From: Flectobacillus sp049240685
Lineage (GTDB): Bacteria; Bacteroidota; Bacteroidia; Cytophagales; Spirosomataceae
Assembly: GCF_049240685.1 (NCBI RefSeq)
Contig: NZ_JBMLSD010000259.1
Location: forward strand, 1-64,000
Reading direction: 5' to 3'
Length of the DNA stretch: 64,000 nt
Shown here: piece by piece, positions 42,095 through 53,500 of the stretch
Position numbering within the stretch: the first letter of the stretch is position 1
Layout of the letters: the number at the start of each line of letters is the position of its first letter
The notes under the pieces: model-generated
The model's database searches: none
What the model saw: only the letters and a program-made list of their open reading frames with translations
What the model was told of the DNA's origin: nothing
Made by a program: the position numbers and the translations under genes

Positions 42095-42886
42095 ATGACA
42101 ATTTTAGATAAAATCATAGAAAACAAAGTTCGTGAAGTAGCCGAAAGAAAAGCCCTTGTCTCAATCGATGAGCTTACTAAGAAAGGATATTTTGCCAAAA
42201 CTACGAATTCTCTTAAAACCAGTTTATTGAATCCTGCATCGTCGGGAATCATTGCTGAATTTAAAAGAAAATCACCTTCAAAAGGTATTATCAATGCCAA
42301 TGTAACAGTTGAGGACGTAACAACAGGATATGTTCAGGCTGGAGCAGCTTGCTTGTCAGTTTTGACAGATATGGATTTCTTTGGTGGTTCGGACGAAGAT
42401 ATCTTGGCAGCCCGTAAAGCTAATCCTACCATTCCTATTTTGCGTAAGGATTTTATTATTGACGAATATCAAATTTTTGAAGCCAAAGCCTTAGGCGCTG
42501 ACGTAATCCTATTAATTGCGGCCAACCTTACTCCTACGCGTATTTATGAACTAGGAAAAGTCGTAAAAGAATTAGGTATGGAAACACTTTTGGAAGTTCA
42601 CGACCAAGAAGAACTAGACCGCAGTCTTTGTGAGTATATCGACGTAGTGGGTGTGAATAACCGTAATCTTAAAAACTTTGCGGAACAAAACGTAAATGCC
42701 TCACTTGAGCTAGCCGAAAAGATTCCAAGTCATTGTATTAAAATTTCGGAAAGTTGTATTTCTCAACCCGAAACAATCAAGCAATTAAGAGAAGTAGGAT
42801 ACAGAGGGTTTTTGATTGGCGAAACATTTATGAAAACTCCAGCTCCCGCCGAAACCTTAAAAAGCCTAATTGCTCAAATTCAGTAA
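42095..42886 (+). CDS. trpC: Indole-3-glycerol phosphate synthase
   Basis: A TIM-barrel enzyme that closes the indole ring. The 263-residue protein has IIAEFKRKSPSKG (about 49-61, with the catalytic Lys), LSVLTDMDFFGG, ILRKDFIIDEYQIFEAKALGAD (catalytic Lys/Glu region), LLEVHDQEEL, VGVNNRNLKNF and the phosphate-binding GFLIGETFM near the C-terminus. It is monofunctional, with trpF as a separate gene 102 bases downstream. Confidence 0.96.
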   Translation: MTILDKIIENKVREVAERKALVSIDELTKKGYFAKTTNSLKTSLLNPASSGIIAEFKRKSPSKGIINANVTVEDVTTGYVQAGAACLSVLTDMDFFGGSDEDILAARKANPTIPILRKDFIIDEYQIFEAKALGADVILLIAANLTPTRIYELGKVVKELGMETLLEVHDQEELDRSLCEYIDVVGVNNRNLKNFAEQNVNASLELAEKIPSHCIKISESCISQPETIKQLREVGYRGFLIGETFMKTPAPAETLKSLIAQIQ

Positions 42887-42988
42887 ATTAAATGGCTTTT
42901 TAGCAACCTTATTTCCACAAAAATGTCATGTTTTTTCAGTATTTTTGTTTTTTAAGAACGTCAAATTCCTAACAACTATCGACAAGAC

Positions 42989-43633
42989 ATGAGACTAAAA
43001 ATATGTGGAATGCGTGATGCCGAGAACATCCGAGAAGTGCTAGCCTTGCAACCAGACTACATGGGTTTTATTTTTTATCCAAAGTCAAGCCGATTTGTCG
43101 GAAATGACCTAGATGAGGAGTTACTCAAGTCTTTTCCAAAATCAACCAAAAAAGTCGGTGTTTTTGTGAACGCATCACAAGCTTTTATTTTGGATATGGT
43201 AAAAAAATATAGTTTGGATTATGTTCAGTTACATGGTGAAGAGCTTCCTGATTTTTGTAAAAATCTTAAATTTAAAGGTGTAAGCATCATTAAAGCTTTT
43301 TCGGTGGATAGTACGTTCAACTTTGCCAAGTTACATAATTATAAACCTCATTGCGATTTCTTCTTATTCGATACCAAAGTTGGTGAGCAAGTTGGCGGTA
43401 CAGGGTTAGCATTTGACTGGTCTTTACTAAATCGTTATGACAACGAAAAACCGTTTTTCTTGGCTGGAGGAGTAAGCTTGGCCAATGCAGCACAAACCTT
43501 AGACTTAAAACAATTGCGTATTCATGCGATAGACGTAAATAGTAAGTTTGAGCTTGAACCAGCATTAAAGGATATTGATCAACTTAGTGAGTTAATCAAA
43601 ATATTAAAACCTGAGGAAGTTGAAATGCAATAA
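42989..43633 (+). CDS. trpF: Phosphoribosylanthranilate isomerase
   Basis: An Amadori isomerase between TrpD and TrpC. The 214-residue TIM barrel starts with KICGMRDAENIREV (the conserved KxCG holding the catalytic Cys, about 3-16), has VQLHGEELPDFC, and ends with the phosphate site FFLAGGVSLANA (about 151-162) and HAIDVNSKFE (the catalytic Asp lies in the central barrel, DFFLFDTKVGEQVGGTG). The family often has ValAsnSer as seen here. trpB follows after 47 bases. Confidence 0.95.
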   Translation: MRLKICGMRDAENIREVLALQPDYMGFIFYPKSSRFVGNDLDEELLKSFPKSTKKVGVFVNASQAFILDMVKKYSLDYVQLHGEELPDFCKNLKFKGVSIIKAFSVDSTFNFAKLHNYKPHCDFFLFDTKVGEQVGGTGLAFDWSLLNRYDNEKPFFLAGGVSLANAAQTLDLKQLRIHAIDVNSKFELEPALKDIDQLSELIKILKPEEVEMQ

Positions 43634-43680
43634 AACTACAACAACCAAGGACAATCATTTCTTAAACTTATTTGTGTCAA

Positions 43681-44868
43681 ATGACAACAACTCAACAATA
43701 TAACGTAAACGAAAAAGGGTACTACGGGCAATTCGGAGGAGCATTTATTCCTGAAATGTTGTATCCTAACGTAGAAGAACTCAAAAATAACTATTTGAGT
43801 ATCATCAACGACCCTGCTTTCAAAGCTGAATTTGACGCTTTATTGAAAGACTATGTTGGTCGTCCAACGCCCTTGTTTTTAGCAGAACGTCTTTCAGAAA
43901 AATATAATACTACCATTTACTTGAAGCGTGAAGACTTGTGTCATACAGGCGCACACAAAGTAAATAATACCATTGGACAGGCATTGTTGGCGAAACGTTT
44001 GGGAAAAAGACGTATCGTAGCCGAAACTGGTGCTGGTCAGCATGGTGTTGCTACGGCAACGGTTTGTGCTTTGATGGGCTTGGAGTGTATTGTATACATG
44101 GGCGAAATCGACATTGAGCGTCAAGCACCAAACGTAGCACGTATGAAAATGCTTGGAGCCGAAGTTCGTGCGGCAAAAAGTGGTTCAAAGACCTTGAAAG
44201 ATGCGACTAACGATGCCATGCGTCACTGGATTAACAACCCTGTAGATACACACTATATCATTGGTTCGGTTGTGGGTCCACACCCGTATCCTGATATGGT
44301 AGCGCGTTTCCAATCTGTTATTTCGGAAGAAATCAAATGGCAACTACAAGAAAAAACAGGCAAAACTAATCCTGATTATGTTATTGCTTGTGTAGGTGGT
44401 GGGTCGAATGCCGCAGGTGCTTTCTATCATTTCTTAGCTGATGAACAAACGCAATTGGTTGCAGCAGAAGCAGGTGGTCATGGTATTAGCTCTGGTTTTT
44501 CGGCGGCCACAACATTTTTGGGAAAACCAGGTGTATTACATGGAAGTCGTAGTATCTTGATGCAAACAGAAGATGGGCAGGTGGTAGAACCACATTCTAT
44601 TTCGGCAGGTTTGGATTACCCAGGTATTGGTCCTATGCATGCACATTTGTTTGATACAAATCGTGCTAAGTTTTTTGCTATTACAGACGAAGCTGCCTTG
44701 AAAGCAGGTTTTCAGTTATCAAAACTAGAAGGTATTATACCTGCATTGGAGTCAGCTCATGCACTTGCAGCATTAGAAGAATTAGGAGCTCAATCCAACG
44801 AAACAGTTGTGATTAATCTTTCTGGTCGTGGCGATAAGGATTTGGCAACTTACATGAAGCATTTGTAA
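43681..44868 (+). CDS. trpB: Tryptophan synthase beta subunit
   Basis: A PLP enzyme that joins indole to serine. The 395-residue protein carries the PLP Lys93 in GAHKVNNTIGQALLAKR, the glutamate loop ETGAGQHG and the phosphate-binding GGGSNAAG. Ser/Gly-rich NLSGRGDKDL lies near the C-terminus. The ATG at 43681 is used; an in-frame TTG three codons earlier is rejected. It is the last gene of the operon: trpA, its obligate partner subunit, is not next but lies about 10 kb away on the other strand. A strong convergent terminator follows. Confidence 0.96.
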   Translation: MTTTQQYNVNEKGYYGQFGGAFIPEMLYPNVEELKNNYLSIINDPAFKAEFDALLKDYVGRPTPLFLAERLSEKYNTTIYLKREDLCHTGAHKVNNTIGQALLAKRLGKRRIVAETGAGQHGVATATVCALMGLECIVYMGEIDIERQAPNVARMKMLGAEVRAAKSGSKTLKDATNDAMRHWINNPVDTHYIIGSVVGPHPYPDMVARFQSVISEEIKWQLQEKTGKTNPDYVIACVGGGSNAAGAFYHFLADEQTQLVAAEAGGHGISSGFSAATTFLGKPGVLHGSRSILMQTEDGQVVEPHSISAGLDYPGIGPMHAHLFDTNRAKFFAITDEAALKAGFQLSKLEGIIPALESAHALAALEELGAQSNETVVINLSGRGDKDLATYMKHL

Positions 44869-44968
44869 TGTTAAATAAGTAAGTGAAGCTTTAGGCAACT
44901 TATTTAGGATGCAATAAATAAAAATATTGTTTCCGACAGCTGACCGCCGAAAGCCCAACATTGATACA

Positions 44969-45010
44969 AAAGAAAAATCCCTTTGGCTCTCACCAAAGGG
45001 ATTTTTCTTT
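44969..45010. terminator. Bidirectional terminator between trpB and the DUF349 gene
   Basis: Perfect 18-bp stem AAAGAAAAATCCCTTTGG / CCAAAGGGATTTTTCTTT with a 6-base loop. Confidence 0.88.
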
Positions 45011-45029
45011 ATTGCTTCTTTATCAAGTC

Positions 45030-46310
45030 TTATTGACCCAACAAAGTTTCTAGTTCTTTTTTGAACTCAACCAAAAGCGTTTCTTTCATTGAAATTTTGC
45101 GCTTTTGCGTATTGATTTTATTGATAACCAATTTGTCGTTCATTTGACCAGAGTATTGCGATTCAGAAATAAAGGTATCCAATTCGTTTTTCTCTTTTTT
45201 GGTCATATAGTCCATTTGGTTGATCATAATCTTCAACTGCTCGATACGAGGTTTATCATGCAATGAAGGATGACGATACGAGATAACACGCAATAGATAG
45301 TTCATTTCGAAAATCTTATCACAGATGTTACGGAATCGCTCAGCCAAGTTTCTATCCACACTTTTTGCCAATGTAGAAAGCTCTTTCCATTTTACTAGAT
45401 ATGCTTTTGCTTTTTCGGCAGTTTGAGGAATGTTTGGTTGATCTGGGAAGTTGCGCTCCAATTCGGTAGTCATGTCCATCATTTGTTGAACACGAGGGTC
45501 GATTCTTGGTTTTGAAACAATACCCTTCACATTGTTATAACGCTCGAAGAAGAAATCAGAAGAACGCTTAAACTGTTTCCAGAGCATCGACTGCTTTTTG
45601 GGTGGTACTTGTGAAATAGTTTTCCACTCGCGTTGAAGGTCTTTGATTTTTAGGAAACCAGCATCTACATCTTGTTCATAGCGTAAGGCGCGGGCATTAT
45701 CAACGATGCGTTGGAGTTGTGCCAATTTTTCGTCGATGATACGGTTTTTCTCAGCATAGTATTCACGACGACGAACGAAGAAGTTGTCAACGATACCATT
45801 AAATTCAGTTTCGATGCCATCTTGCAATGCTTTATCAACAGGACCAGTTTTGAGCCATTTGGTTTTGATTTCCATAATGACATCAGTAGCTTTGGCCCAA
45901 TCATCGATAGCACCAGCTTGAATAGCTTCCTCAATCAAAGCTCTCTTGATTTCAAGATTTTTGATTTGATTGTTTAGAATTAGCTCACGCAACTGCAATT
46001 CTAACTCATCCAACTTGTGAAGTAGAGGTACGAAATTACCCAAACCATCAAACTCTACGAGGTTTTTACGTAGTTGGAGTAATTTAGTTAGGTAAGAGCC
46101 TTTGTTTTGAGCTTCATCTACTTGAGAGAAAAGCAAATTCACTTTGTTTTCTGCGATAGCAAAGCGATTAACAAAATACTGAAGAGCTTCTTCTTCGGTG
46201 TTACGAACAACACCAATCAGGCGGTCTGGGTATTCCAAATATCCTTTTAAATAGACCTTACCATCTTTACAATAGCCATACTCGGCAGGGTTTTTTACTG
46301 TATTTTCCAT
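45030..46310 (-). CDS. DUF349-domain protein
   Basis: A 426-residue cytoplasmic protein, almost wholly helical, with repeated DUF349 modules. Typical words are LQREWKTISQVPPKKQSMLWKQFKRSSDFFFERY and IKTKWLKTGPVDKALQDGIETEFNGIVDNFF. Each module has the W-x-x-x-G/S-x-x-P pattern. The family is widespread in Bacteroidota and of uncertain function; some relatives interact with nucleic acid or act in stress. The frame extends to 46343, but the ATG at 46308-46310 (MENTVKNPAEYG) is chosen as the upstream residues look non-native. It is divergent from ettA. Confidence 0.85.
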   Translation of the reverse strand: MENTVKNPAEYGYCKDGKVYLKGYLEYPDRLIGVVRNTEEEALQYFVNRFAIAENKVNLLFSQVDEAQNKGSYLTKLLQLRKNLVEFDGLGNFVPLLHKLDELELQLRELILNNQIKNLEIKRALIEEAIQAGAIDDWAKATDVIMEIKTKWLKTGPVDKALQDGIETEFNGIVDNFFVRRREYYAEKNRIIDEKLAQLQRIVDNARALRYEQDVDAGFLKIKDLQREWKTISQVPPKKQSMLWKQFKRSSDFFFERYNNVKGIVSKPRIDPRVQQMMDMTTELERNFPDQPNIPQTAEKAKAYLVKWKELSTLAKSVDRNLAERFRNICDKIFEMNYLLRVISYRHPSLHDKPRIEQLKIMINQMDYMTKKEKNELDTFISESQYSGQMNDKLVINKINTQKRKISMKETLLVEFKKELETLLGQ

Positions 46311-46912
46311 TGGTTTACGTTGCGTGGTTAGAGTTTTTGGCAATGCTCATAGCTCTAACGGGATTCATGGTTTAGGTTAAATATTAGCTGTTTTGATTTT
46401 TGATAAACTCATTGATCATATTTAATAAAACAATTGATTAAATAAAATGAATGAAAAAATCTAGTTAATAACCTATTTGATTTAATTAGACAAATTTATT
46501 GATTGTTAGTTGATTTTTATCGGTTATTAGTTTGATATTTTTTTTGCAATATACTGAATTTCAATAAAAAATATAATTTTAAATATTGTTTATCCATTAT
46601 TCGGACAAAATTTAACATAGACCTGCTAAAATCGCTATTAATTACCAATGGAAATAAAAACTAAGCCGTATACACTGAATCCCCACTACGCTTTTAGTAT
46701 CTTTGAAAACTTTTAATTTTTAAATTTCGTGAATCTGTTCTGCTGACAGGTTCAAGCTTTCATTACTTGAATAAAAGTCGTTTTTTTTGAGACTTTACTC
46801 TTTCTTTTGATTAAAAGTATTGAGCTTCAAGCATTTTACCCCAAAGCTACAAAGAGCTTTAGTTATTCATTTTACTAATATAAATAGACCTTTAGAATAA
46901 AACAAAAAAACA
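46311..46912. other. Divergent intergenic region DUF349/ettA, 602 bp
   Basis: Very AT-rich. It has a rightward -7 element TATCTTTG at 46698-46705 without a clear -33, implying a long (about 200 bases) ettA leader. No stable hairpin or small gene was recognised. Confidence 0.4.
46698..46705 (+). promoter_or_regulatory. Possible -7 promoter element of ettA
   Basis: TATCTTTG followed by AAAAC fits TAnnTTTG. Confidence 0.4.
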
Positions 46913-48580
46913 ATGAGTCAAGAAACCATTATTTTTTCAATGGAGCGGGTTTCAAAAACCGTTCCACCACAAAAAACAATTCTCAAAAATATCTACCTAT
47001 CTTTTTTCTATGGTGCCAAAATTGGGGTACTTGGTCTAAACGGTGCAGGTAAATCTTCGTTGTTGCGCGTTATTGCTGGTATCGATAAAAGCTATACAGG
47101 CGATGTAGTTTTTTCGCCTGGGTATACTGTTGGGATGCTTGAGCAAGAACCCAAATTAGACCCTACCAAAACGGTGAAGGAAATTGTCGAGGAAGGCGTG
47201 GCTGAAATTGTCGGTCTTTTAAAAGAGTTTGATGAAATCAACGAGGCTTTTGGTGACCCAGATGCCGATTTTGATAAGTTGTTGGCTCGCCAAGGAGAAG
47301 TTCAAGAAAAACTTGACCACTTCAATGCTTGGGAATTGGACACTCGCCTCGAAAAAGCGATGGATGCGCTTCGTTGCCCTCCGTCTGAGGCCTTAGTAGG
47401 TAATCTTTCGGGTGGTGAAAAACGCCGTGTGGCGCTTTGCCGATTGTTGTTGCAAGAACCAGACGTGTTATTGCTCGATGAACCTACCAACCACCTCGAT
47501 GCCGAATCGGTATTGTGGTTGGAAGAACACCTTCGTCAATATAAAGGAACCGTGATTGCTGTAACCCACGACCGTTATTTCTTAGATAACGTAGCTGGCT
47601 GGATTTTAGAGCTTGACCGTGGTGAGGGTATTCCATGGAAAGGCAATTATTCTTCGTGGTTAGAGCAAAAGCAAAATCGCTTGGCTATGGAAGAAAAAAC
47701 AGAATCTAAACGCCAAAAAACTTTACAGCGTGAATTGGAGTGGGTACGCATGGCTCCAAAAGCTCGTCAGGCTAAATCTAAGGCTCGTTTGGGTGCTTAT
47801 GAAAAACTCCTTTCGGAAGAAAACAAACAGAAAGAAGATAAGCTAGAACTATTTATCCCACCAGGCCCACGCCTAGGAAATAAGGTTATCGAAGTAAATA
47901 ATGTATCAAAGGCGTATGGAGATAAGTTATTATTCGAAAATCTTAACTTCTCTTTGCCTCCAGCAGGTATTGTCGGTATTATCGGACCCAACGGTGCTGG
48001 TAAATCTACTTTATTTAAGTTAATTACAGGTCAAGAAACACCTGATAAGGGTACTTTCGAAATTGGTGAAACTGTAAAAATGACTTATGTAGATCAGGAA
48101 CACAATCACTTAGACCCCAACAAATCTGTTTTCGAAACTATATCGGGTGGTACCGAGCACATTATGCTAGGCAATAAGCAAGTAAATGCTCGTGCTTATG
48201 TGAGTAAATTTAACTTTGCGGGTGCCGACCAAGAAAAGAAAATCGCTAACCTGTCGGGTGGTGAGCGCAACCGCGTGCACTTGGCAATGATGCTAAAAGA
48301 AGGAGCCAACTTGGTGTTATTAGATGAGCCTACCAACGACCTCGACGTAAATACCCTACGTGCTTTGGAAGAAGCCCTCGAAAACTTTGGTGGTTGTGCT
48401 GTTGTTATTTCTCACGACCGCTGGTTCCTCGACCGTGTAGCTACCCATATCTTAGCATTCGAGGGCGACTCTCAGGTCTATTGGTTTGAAGGTAACTTCT
48501 CTGATTACGAAGAAAATCGTCGTAAGCGCTTGGGTGCTGATGCCACACCAAAACGTATTAGATATAAAAAGTTACAATAG
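46913..48580 (+). CDS. ettA: Energy-dependent translational throttle protein EttA (ABC-F)
   Basis: An ABC-F ATPase that binds the ribosomal E site and gates the first elongation step according to energy state. The 555-residue protein has two ABC domains and no membrane part. It has Walker A GLNGAGKS (41-48) with signature NLSGGEKRRVAL and DEPTNHLD, and Walker A GPNGAGKS (about 359-366) with LSGGERNRVHL and DEPTNDLD. Between them lies the charged P-site interaction linker (RELEWVRMAPKARQAKSKARL). The conserved start (SMERVSKTVPPQKTILKNI) and length single out EttA among ABC-F proteins. Confidence 0.95.
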   Translation: MSQETIIFSMERVSKTVPPQKTILKNIYLSFFYGAKIGVLGLNGAGKSSLLRVIAGIDKSYTGDVVFSPGYTVGMLEQEPKLDPTKTVKEIVEEGVAEIVGLLKEFDEINEAFGDPDADFDKLLARQGEVQEKLDHFNAWELDTRLEKAMDALRCPPSEALVGNLSGGEKRRVALCRLLLQEPDVLLLDEPTNHLDAESVLWLEEHLRQYKGTVIAVTHDRYFLDNVAGWILELDRGEGIPWKGNYSSWLEQKQNRLAMEEKTESKRQKTLQRELEWVRMAPKARQAKSKARLGAYEKLLSEENKQKEDKLELFIPPGPRLGNKVIEVNNVSKAYGDKLLFENLNFSLPPAGIVGIIGPNGAGKSTLFKLITGQETPDKGTFEIGETVKMTYVDQEHNHLDPNKSVFETISGGTEHIMLGNKQVNARAYVSKFNFAGADQEKKIANLSGGERNRVHLAMMLKEGANLVLLDEPTNDLDVNTLRALEEALENFGGCAVVISHDRWFLDRVATHILAFEGDSQVYWFEGNFSDYEENRRKRLGADATPKRIRYKKLQ

Positions 48581-48884
48581 GATTCATACTAAATTGTATG
48601 ACCGATTCTAGCAGTAGAGACGCAATGTTTTGTGGCTTAGGCCTAGTCAGGCATTGCCTAATAGAATCAAACATGAGTCATCCCGAACTTTAAGATTGGG
48701 GCTACTCTACAAGTTTTCATTAAAAAAGGGGTCGGAAAATATTTTCCGACCCCTTTTTTGATACTAAAATATGACCCAGCTTTAGACGTAATCAGTAGGT
48801 CGTTGCTAGAATGAAAATTTTAACATAATCACGAATTCGCTCAATGGCTAAATATAGGAATGGCTCATGTTTGTTGAATAGCCT
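48581..48884. repeat. Convergent 3' region with nested repeat modules
   Basis: Order: GTAGAGACGCAATG (48614-48627, half of the family-C palindrome), AACATGAGTCAT (48670-48681), terminator (48722-48759), and GAATGGCTCATGTT (48858-48871, inverse of the second module with one change). This mirrors the layout at 7791-8068. Confidence 0.7.
48722..48759. terminator. Bidirectional terminator between ettA and the PorP-like gene
   Basis: Nearly perfect 18-bp stem AAAAAAGGGGTCGGAAAA / TTTTCCGACCCCTTTTTT. Confidence 0.9.
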
Positions 48885-49952
48885 TTAAAATTTCGGACAA
48901 CGAAGTTCGGTTTTACGAGGACGATATTTTGGTTTTGAATCAAATAAATCAGTAAATACATAAGATAAAGATATTTCGTGCGCGCCCCCAGTAGAAGAAC
49001 CTAAGCTCGAAATTGTCATGTCATAGCTGTAGCCAATCGAAAAGTTGTCTTGCCGATAGCCTATCAAAATAACAGCAGCATCGTTACTCAGGTAGGTTGT
49101 ATTATCTTTTTTGTATGTTTTTAAGGGAATACCTCTGTACCAAGCTCCAAGCACAAGGGGCGAGTAAGTCAAATACATCCCTACGTCCAACTGGTCAAAT
49201 GCACCTTGGTGTTTGTAGTGTACAACGGGCGTAAGACTTTTTTCTTTTTCTATTTGACTTCCCAGACTATTCCCTATTTCATAGTCAGCCAATGGGATAC
49301 GATAACCAGCCTGTACGCCTATTTTCATAGGCAATTTGGCATCAGCATTACCAAAAGATTGATTAGGCTGATTGATATGATGCACCGAGAGCCCAGCCCA
49401 AAATCTTTCTGAATAAACAATCCCTCCTGAAGAAAAATCCCAATATTGAATTGTAGGGGCAAATCCACCCGCCACGATTGGGTCGTTTGTATTATAACTC
49501 GAAGGATATCCTCCCCCATTGAGATATGATTGAATTTGATCAGCAAAAATATAATCCCCAAAGTTGATACTACGACTTACGTAAGAGCCCTGCACACCCA
49601 AATTGGCAGATAGACCATCGCTTAATTTAAGATGGTATGTATAAATTGCACCAATATCGGTAGTCTTAAGATTTGAAAATTGTCTATCATTCGTAATCAA
49701 TAAGCCCACCCCGCTATTAATTCTTTCGAGATACATATCGGCCGAAAGCGACGAGGTTACAAAATTTGCACTAAGTGAAGGCCACTGATTTCGATGATTA
49801 AAATTTACTCGAGGCGCCATAGCCGACCCTGCAAATGCTGGATTAAGATATAACGGAGCTGCATAAAACTGTGAGTATTGTGGGTCTTGCCCCAATACTA
49901 CTCGTACAGTTCCTAGCAATATACCTAAGCCTAAAATGGTTTTTCTTAACAT
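48885..49952 (-). CDS. PorP/SprF-family outer-membrane protein (type IX secretion)
   Basis: A 355-residue outer-membrane barrel. A signal peptide (MLRKTILGLGILLGTVRVVLGQ) is followed by the family start DPQYSQFYAAPLYLNPAFAGS, then amphipathic strands and the closing SIGYSYDMTISSLGSSTGGAHEISLSY. PorP/SprF proteins serve T9SS and are commonly paired with cargo carrying a type B C-terminal domain. Such a cargo is divergently encoded at 50509-54735, which supports a dedicated pair. The mature C-terminus (KYRPRKTELRCPKF) carries a Cys of unknown role. Confidence 0.92.
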   Translation of the reverse strand: MLRKTILGLGILLGTVRVVLGQDPQYSQFYAAPLYLNPAFAGSAMAPRVNFNHRNQWPSLSANFVTSSLSADMYLERINSGVGLLITNDRQFSNLKTTDIGAIYTYHLKLSDGLSANLGVQGSYVSRSINFGDYIFADQIQSYLNGGGYPSSYNTNDPIVAGGFAPTIQYWDFSSGGIVYSERFWAGLSVHHINQPNQSFGNADAKLPMKIGVQAGYRIPLADYEIGNSLGSQIEKEKSLTPVVHYKHQGAFDQLDVGMYLTYSPLVLGAWYRGIPLKTYKKDNTTYLSNDAAVILIGYRQDNFSIGYSYDMTISSLGSSTGGAHEISLSYVFTDLFDSKPKYRPRKTELRCPKF

Positions 49953-50508
49953 ATTATAAATAAAAGTTACTGCTCATATTTCTTTGTAAATCTCTAATTT
50001 TTTTATTTAATAGGTCTCTTAAGTATTCTTACAAAATCGGATTTAAGTTGTTGGGCAATAGGCAGATAGTTTTACAAGGTTTTTATGAAAAAAAATAGAC
50101 CTTTTGGCAAATGCCAACGGCGTGTAGTTCAAAGCAGACTACTTAAATCATAACTAACTGTATTGAGAAAGGTAGAAATAGATTTTACTAACATGACCCG
50201 ATTTGACTACAAAAAGCTGCTAGAATCGTATTTTTATATTAAGTTTTAACAAAAAAAGACCTTTTTGAAGGTAAAAAAGCGTTTTAGAGTTTACTTTAAA
50301 ATTAATATCCTACTTATTCGTTAAATTATATAAAAATTACCTCAAAATATCTCTGGAACATAAAGTTATGTAGTTTGTTTATTCAATAAATGATTTTTTT
50401 TCTACAAAACTGGTGCCATCTCTGCGTATATATACAACCCTTTAATTGAGTTGTCGGTCTATTAGAGTAAATTGGTAAGATGAGTATCACGACATAGATA
50501 ACGAACAA
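49953..50508. other. Divergent intergenic region PorP-like/T9SS cargo, 556 bp
   Basis: AT-rich; contains a TTGGCA-AA-TGCCAA palindrome at 50104-50117 and no promoter with both elements. A shared control region for the pair is possible. Confidence 0.4.
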
Positions 50509-53500
50509 ATGTTAAATTTTGGTAAAACATATCTTCATTTTTTACATATCCTTTTCGGACAGCTCCTCATTTGGATTGTTTGCAATAATGGTATGGGGCA
50601 AACGACAAGTAATCCAGACTATATTGCCGTAAAAAACCTTTGTTTGTCCGAATGTTCTGACTCAACTGCTGCCACTCAGTTTCGTGACTTGCACACCTCC
50701 AAAGCAACAAGTGTTTCTTGGAACTTTGGTGACCCAACCAGTGGAAACAAAAATACCTCTACTCGACTAAACCCTGCTCATTTATACAACACACCTGGCA
50801 CTTATACAGTCACGCTTACTCGAAACGAGGCGTCAGGCCCGGCTGTGTACACCAAGGTTATCACGATTAATCAGCCTCCTCGACCATTTTATTTAGGAAA
50901 TGATCCTTCTCAGCAAGATACCACCATTTGTAAAGGAGATAAACTCAAGCTTGACCCCTACCGAACAGGTGGTGCCGAACCTCAGTTTAAATACCTGTGG
51001 TTTCCAAAAGGCGATACGACACAAACAATTTTAGCAGACTCTACAACTTGTTATTCAGTACAAGTAACAGATACCTTGACGGGGTGTTCTGCCGAAAATA
51101 AACTTAATGTCAAACTTTGTGTACCTCCTCCTCCGCAACCTCCCAAGGAATATTGGTATTTTGGACAAGGGGCTGGTATTCTGTTTCAAAATGGAGAACC
51201 AACCGCCGATGACAATGGAAAAACAGATTCAATGGAGGGTGTAGCCGGAATAACAGATCCGAAAGGAAACACCATCTTTTACTCTGATGGTAAAAACGTG
51301 TACCGAACCGATGGCACATTAATGCCTTCTGTATCTTCGAGTATTCCTTTGGCTGGTAGCTCTTCGGCTACACAAGGGGTCGTGATTGTACCTGTACCTT
51401 CGTGTAAAGGCTGTCAATCCACCTACTATGTATTTACAACAACCGATGTAAATGGGAATAAACAGCTTACCTACTCTATTGTAGATATGCGCAGAGATGG
51501 AGGTTTGGGCAAAGTTATTGAGAAAAATATTCCTTTAGATACCAACAGTACCACCGAAAGTATCGCCTCTGTATATGTACCCAAAGATTCTACATATTGG
51601 GTAGTAAGCCACGACTACGGAGATAGTACCTACCGTATGTATCGTGTAACGAAAAATGGGGTTTCTATTTCTAAAACTATTAGTATTGGTGCCAAAATAG
51701 ACTCGGTTGGCAAAGCGCAGGGATATTTAAAGTTTTCGCAAGATGGTACCAAAATGGCGTATGTAGTACCTGGACCAGATCGAAATTATGTAGAAATATA
51801 CGATTTTGCAGATTCAACGGGGGAGATTTCCAATAAAAAAGTCATCGATTTGGGCAAAGCACCTCCAACATTGTACGGAGCTGAGTTTTCGCCAGATGGA
51901 AATAGTTTGTATACAAGTCTAACCGCAGGAGTAACAACGCTTCCTCCTGCCGATCCATCCATCAAGTCTCAGCTATTACAGTTTGACTTGACATCTAAAG
52001 ACTCTGCAACAATTAGCTTATCTCGAAAACTAATTGACAGTACGGCCACCCAGAATTTTGGCGCATTAAAAATTGGCCCCGACGGCAAAATTTATATGGC
52101 TGTTCAGGGTAGTACTCACTTGGCCGTAATTGGACAACCTAATATCATTTTACAAACAGGTAGCAAAGTTGATACTTTAGAATACAATCGGCGTGGGTTT
52201 GACTTGGCAGGCAAACTGAGTCAATTAGGCTTACCGAATAATACTACTGTAAATCCAGACCAAGATCAACAGTCGGGTATCTCAGTAGGTGATACCTGTT
52301 TGGGTTCGCCTACTCAGTTTCAGGCTAATCATCTTTGTGGAGAAAAACTAAAAAATACCAAAACTCTCTGGAAGGTTTACAAAGGTCCAGCACCACAACA
52401 AGGTCAACCAGAAACCTCCTCACCTGTTGCAACTCTTGGTGGAACAGGATCTGACCGAGATTTGCAGGTAAGTACCACCTTATCTGAGCCTGGGCTATAT
52501 CATGTTACTGTTACGATGGCCAATCGTTGTAAATCTGATACAACTTTACCTGCGCAAGAGTTTACCATAAAACCAATGCCTAATCCTGATTTGGGCAACG
52601 ATATTCAGCTATGTGAGGCAAGCACAACCTTAGACTCAAAAAATACAGTACCTAATAGTCGCTACTTCTGGATAAAAGATGGAGGTCTTCTCTCTGATAC
52701 GCTTTCGACCTTGAACGTTACACAATCTGGTACCTACAAGGTACTTGTTGAAAGTAATGGTTGTATCAAAGAAGATGAGGTAAAAGTAGTTTTGGCTCAA
52801 TCTCCTCCATTTGCATTGACAGATACTACAATCTGCCAGAATAGCTCGATAGTATTAAACGCAGCTATACCGAGTCTTAATAACTCCACAACCTATTTAT
52901 GGAGTACAGGAGCAAGAACCCCATCCATAACGGTTTCGACTACAGGGCTGTATAAGGTTACGGCTACCACTTTGGTAGGTACCGTTCCCTGTGTAGTGAG
53001 TGATGAAATACAAGTGACGGCTCGTCCAAAAGCAACGTTTACTGCTAGAACAACCAATCCGACAGCCTGTAATGCGCAAGATGGAGCCATTAGCTTAGTC
53101 AACTTTTCGCCACTAGATACTTACAATTTTATCTGGAAGAAAAACGGTACCACCATCCCTAGTTTAAGAGGTAGTAGTATATCCGCACTAGGCGCAGGGA
53201 TTTACCAAGTCAGCATTAGCAGTCCTAATACTTGTTATCAAACAGCTGATTATAACCTACAACCTACCAGATTACCTAATGCTATAATTACCACACAATC
53301 AAGTCCTGTAACATGCTTGACCGATGGTAGTATAACCATTAATTTAGGAGCTACAAACCAATTTATTCCTGCAAAATATGTCCTTTTACAAAAGGTAAAT
53401 GATGTATTTAGTCAGATAGGTACTGGTGATATGAGTGGTATTTTTATAAAAGATAAAACCTATCAAATAGCGAATCTGGGAGTTGGAACCTACCAAATTG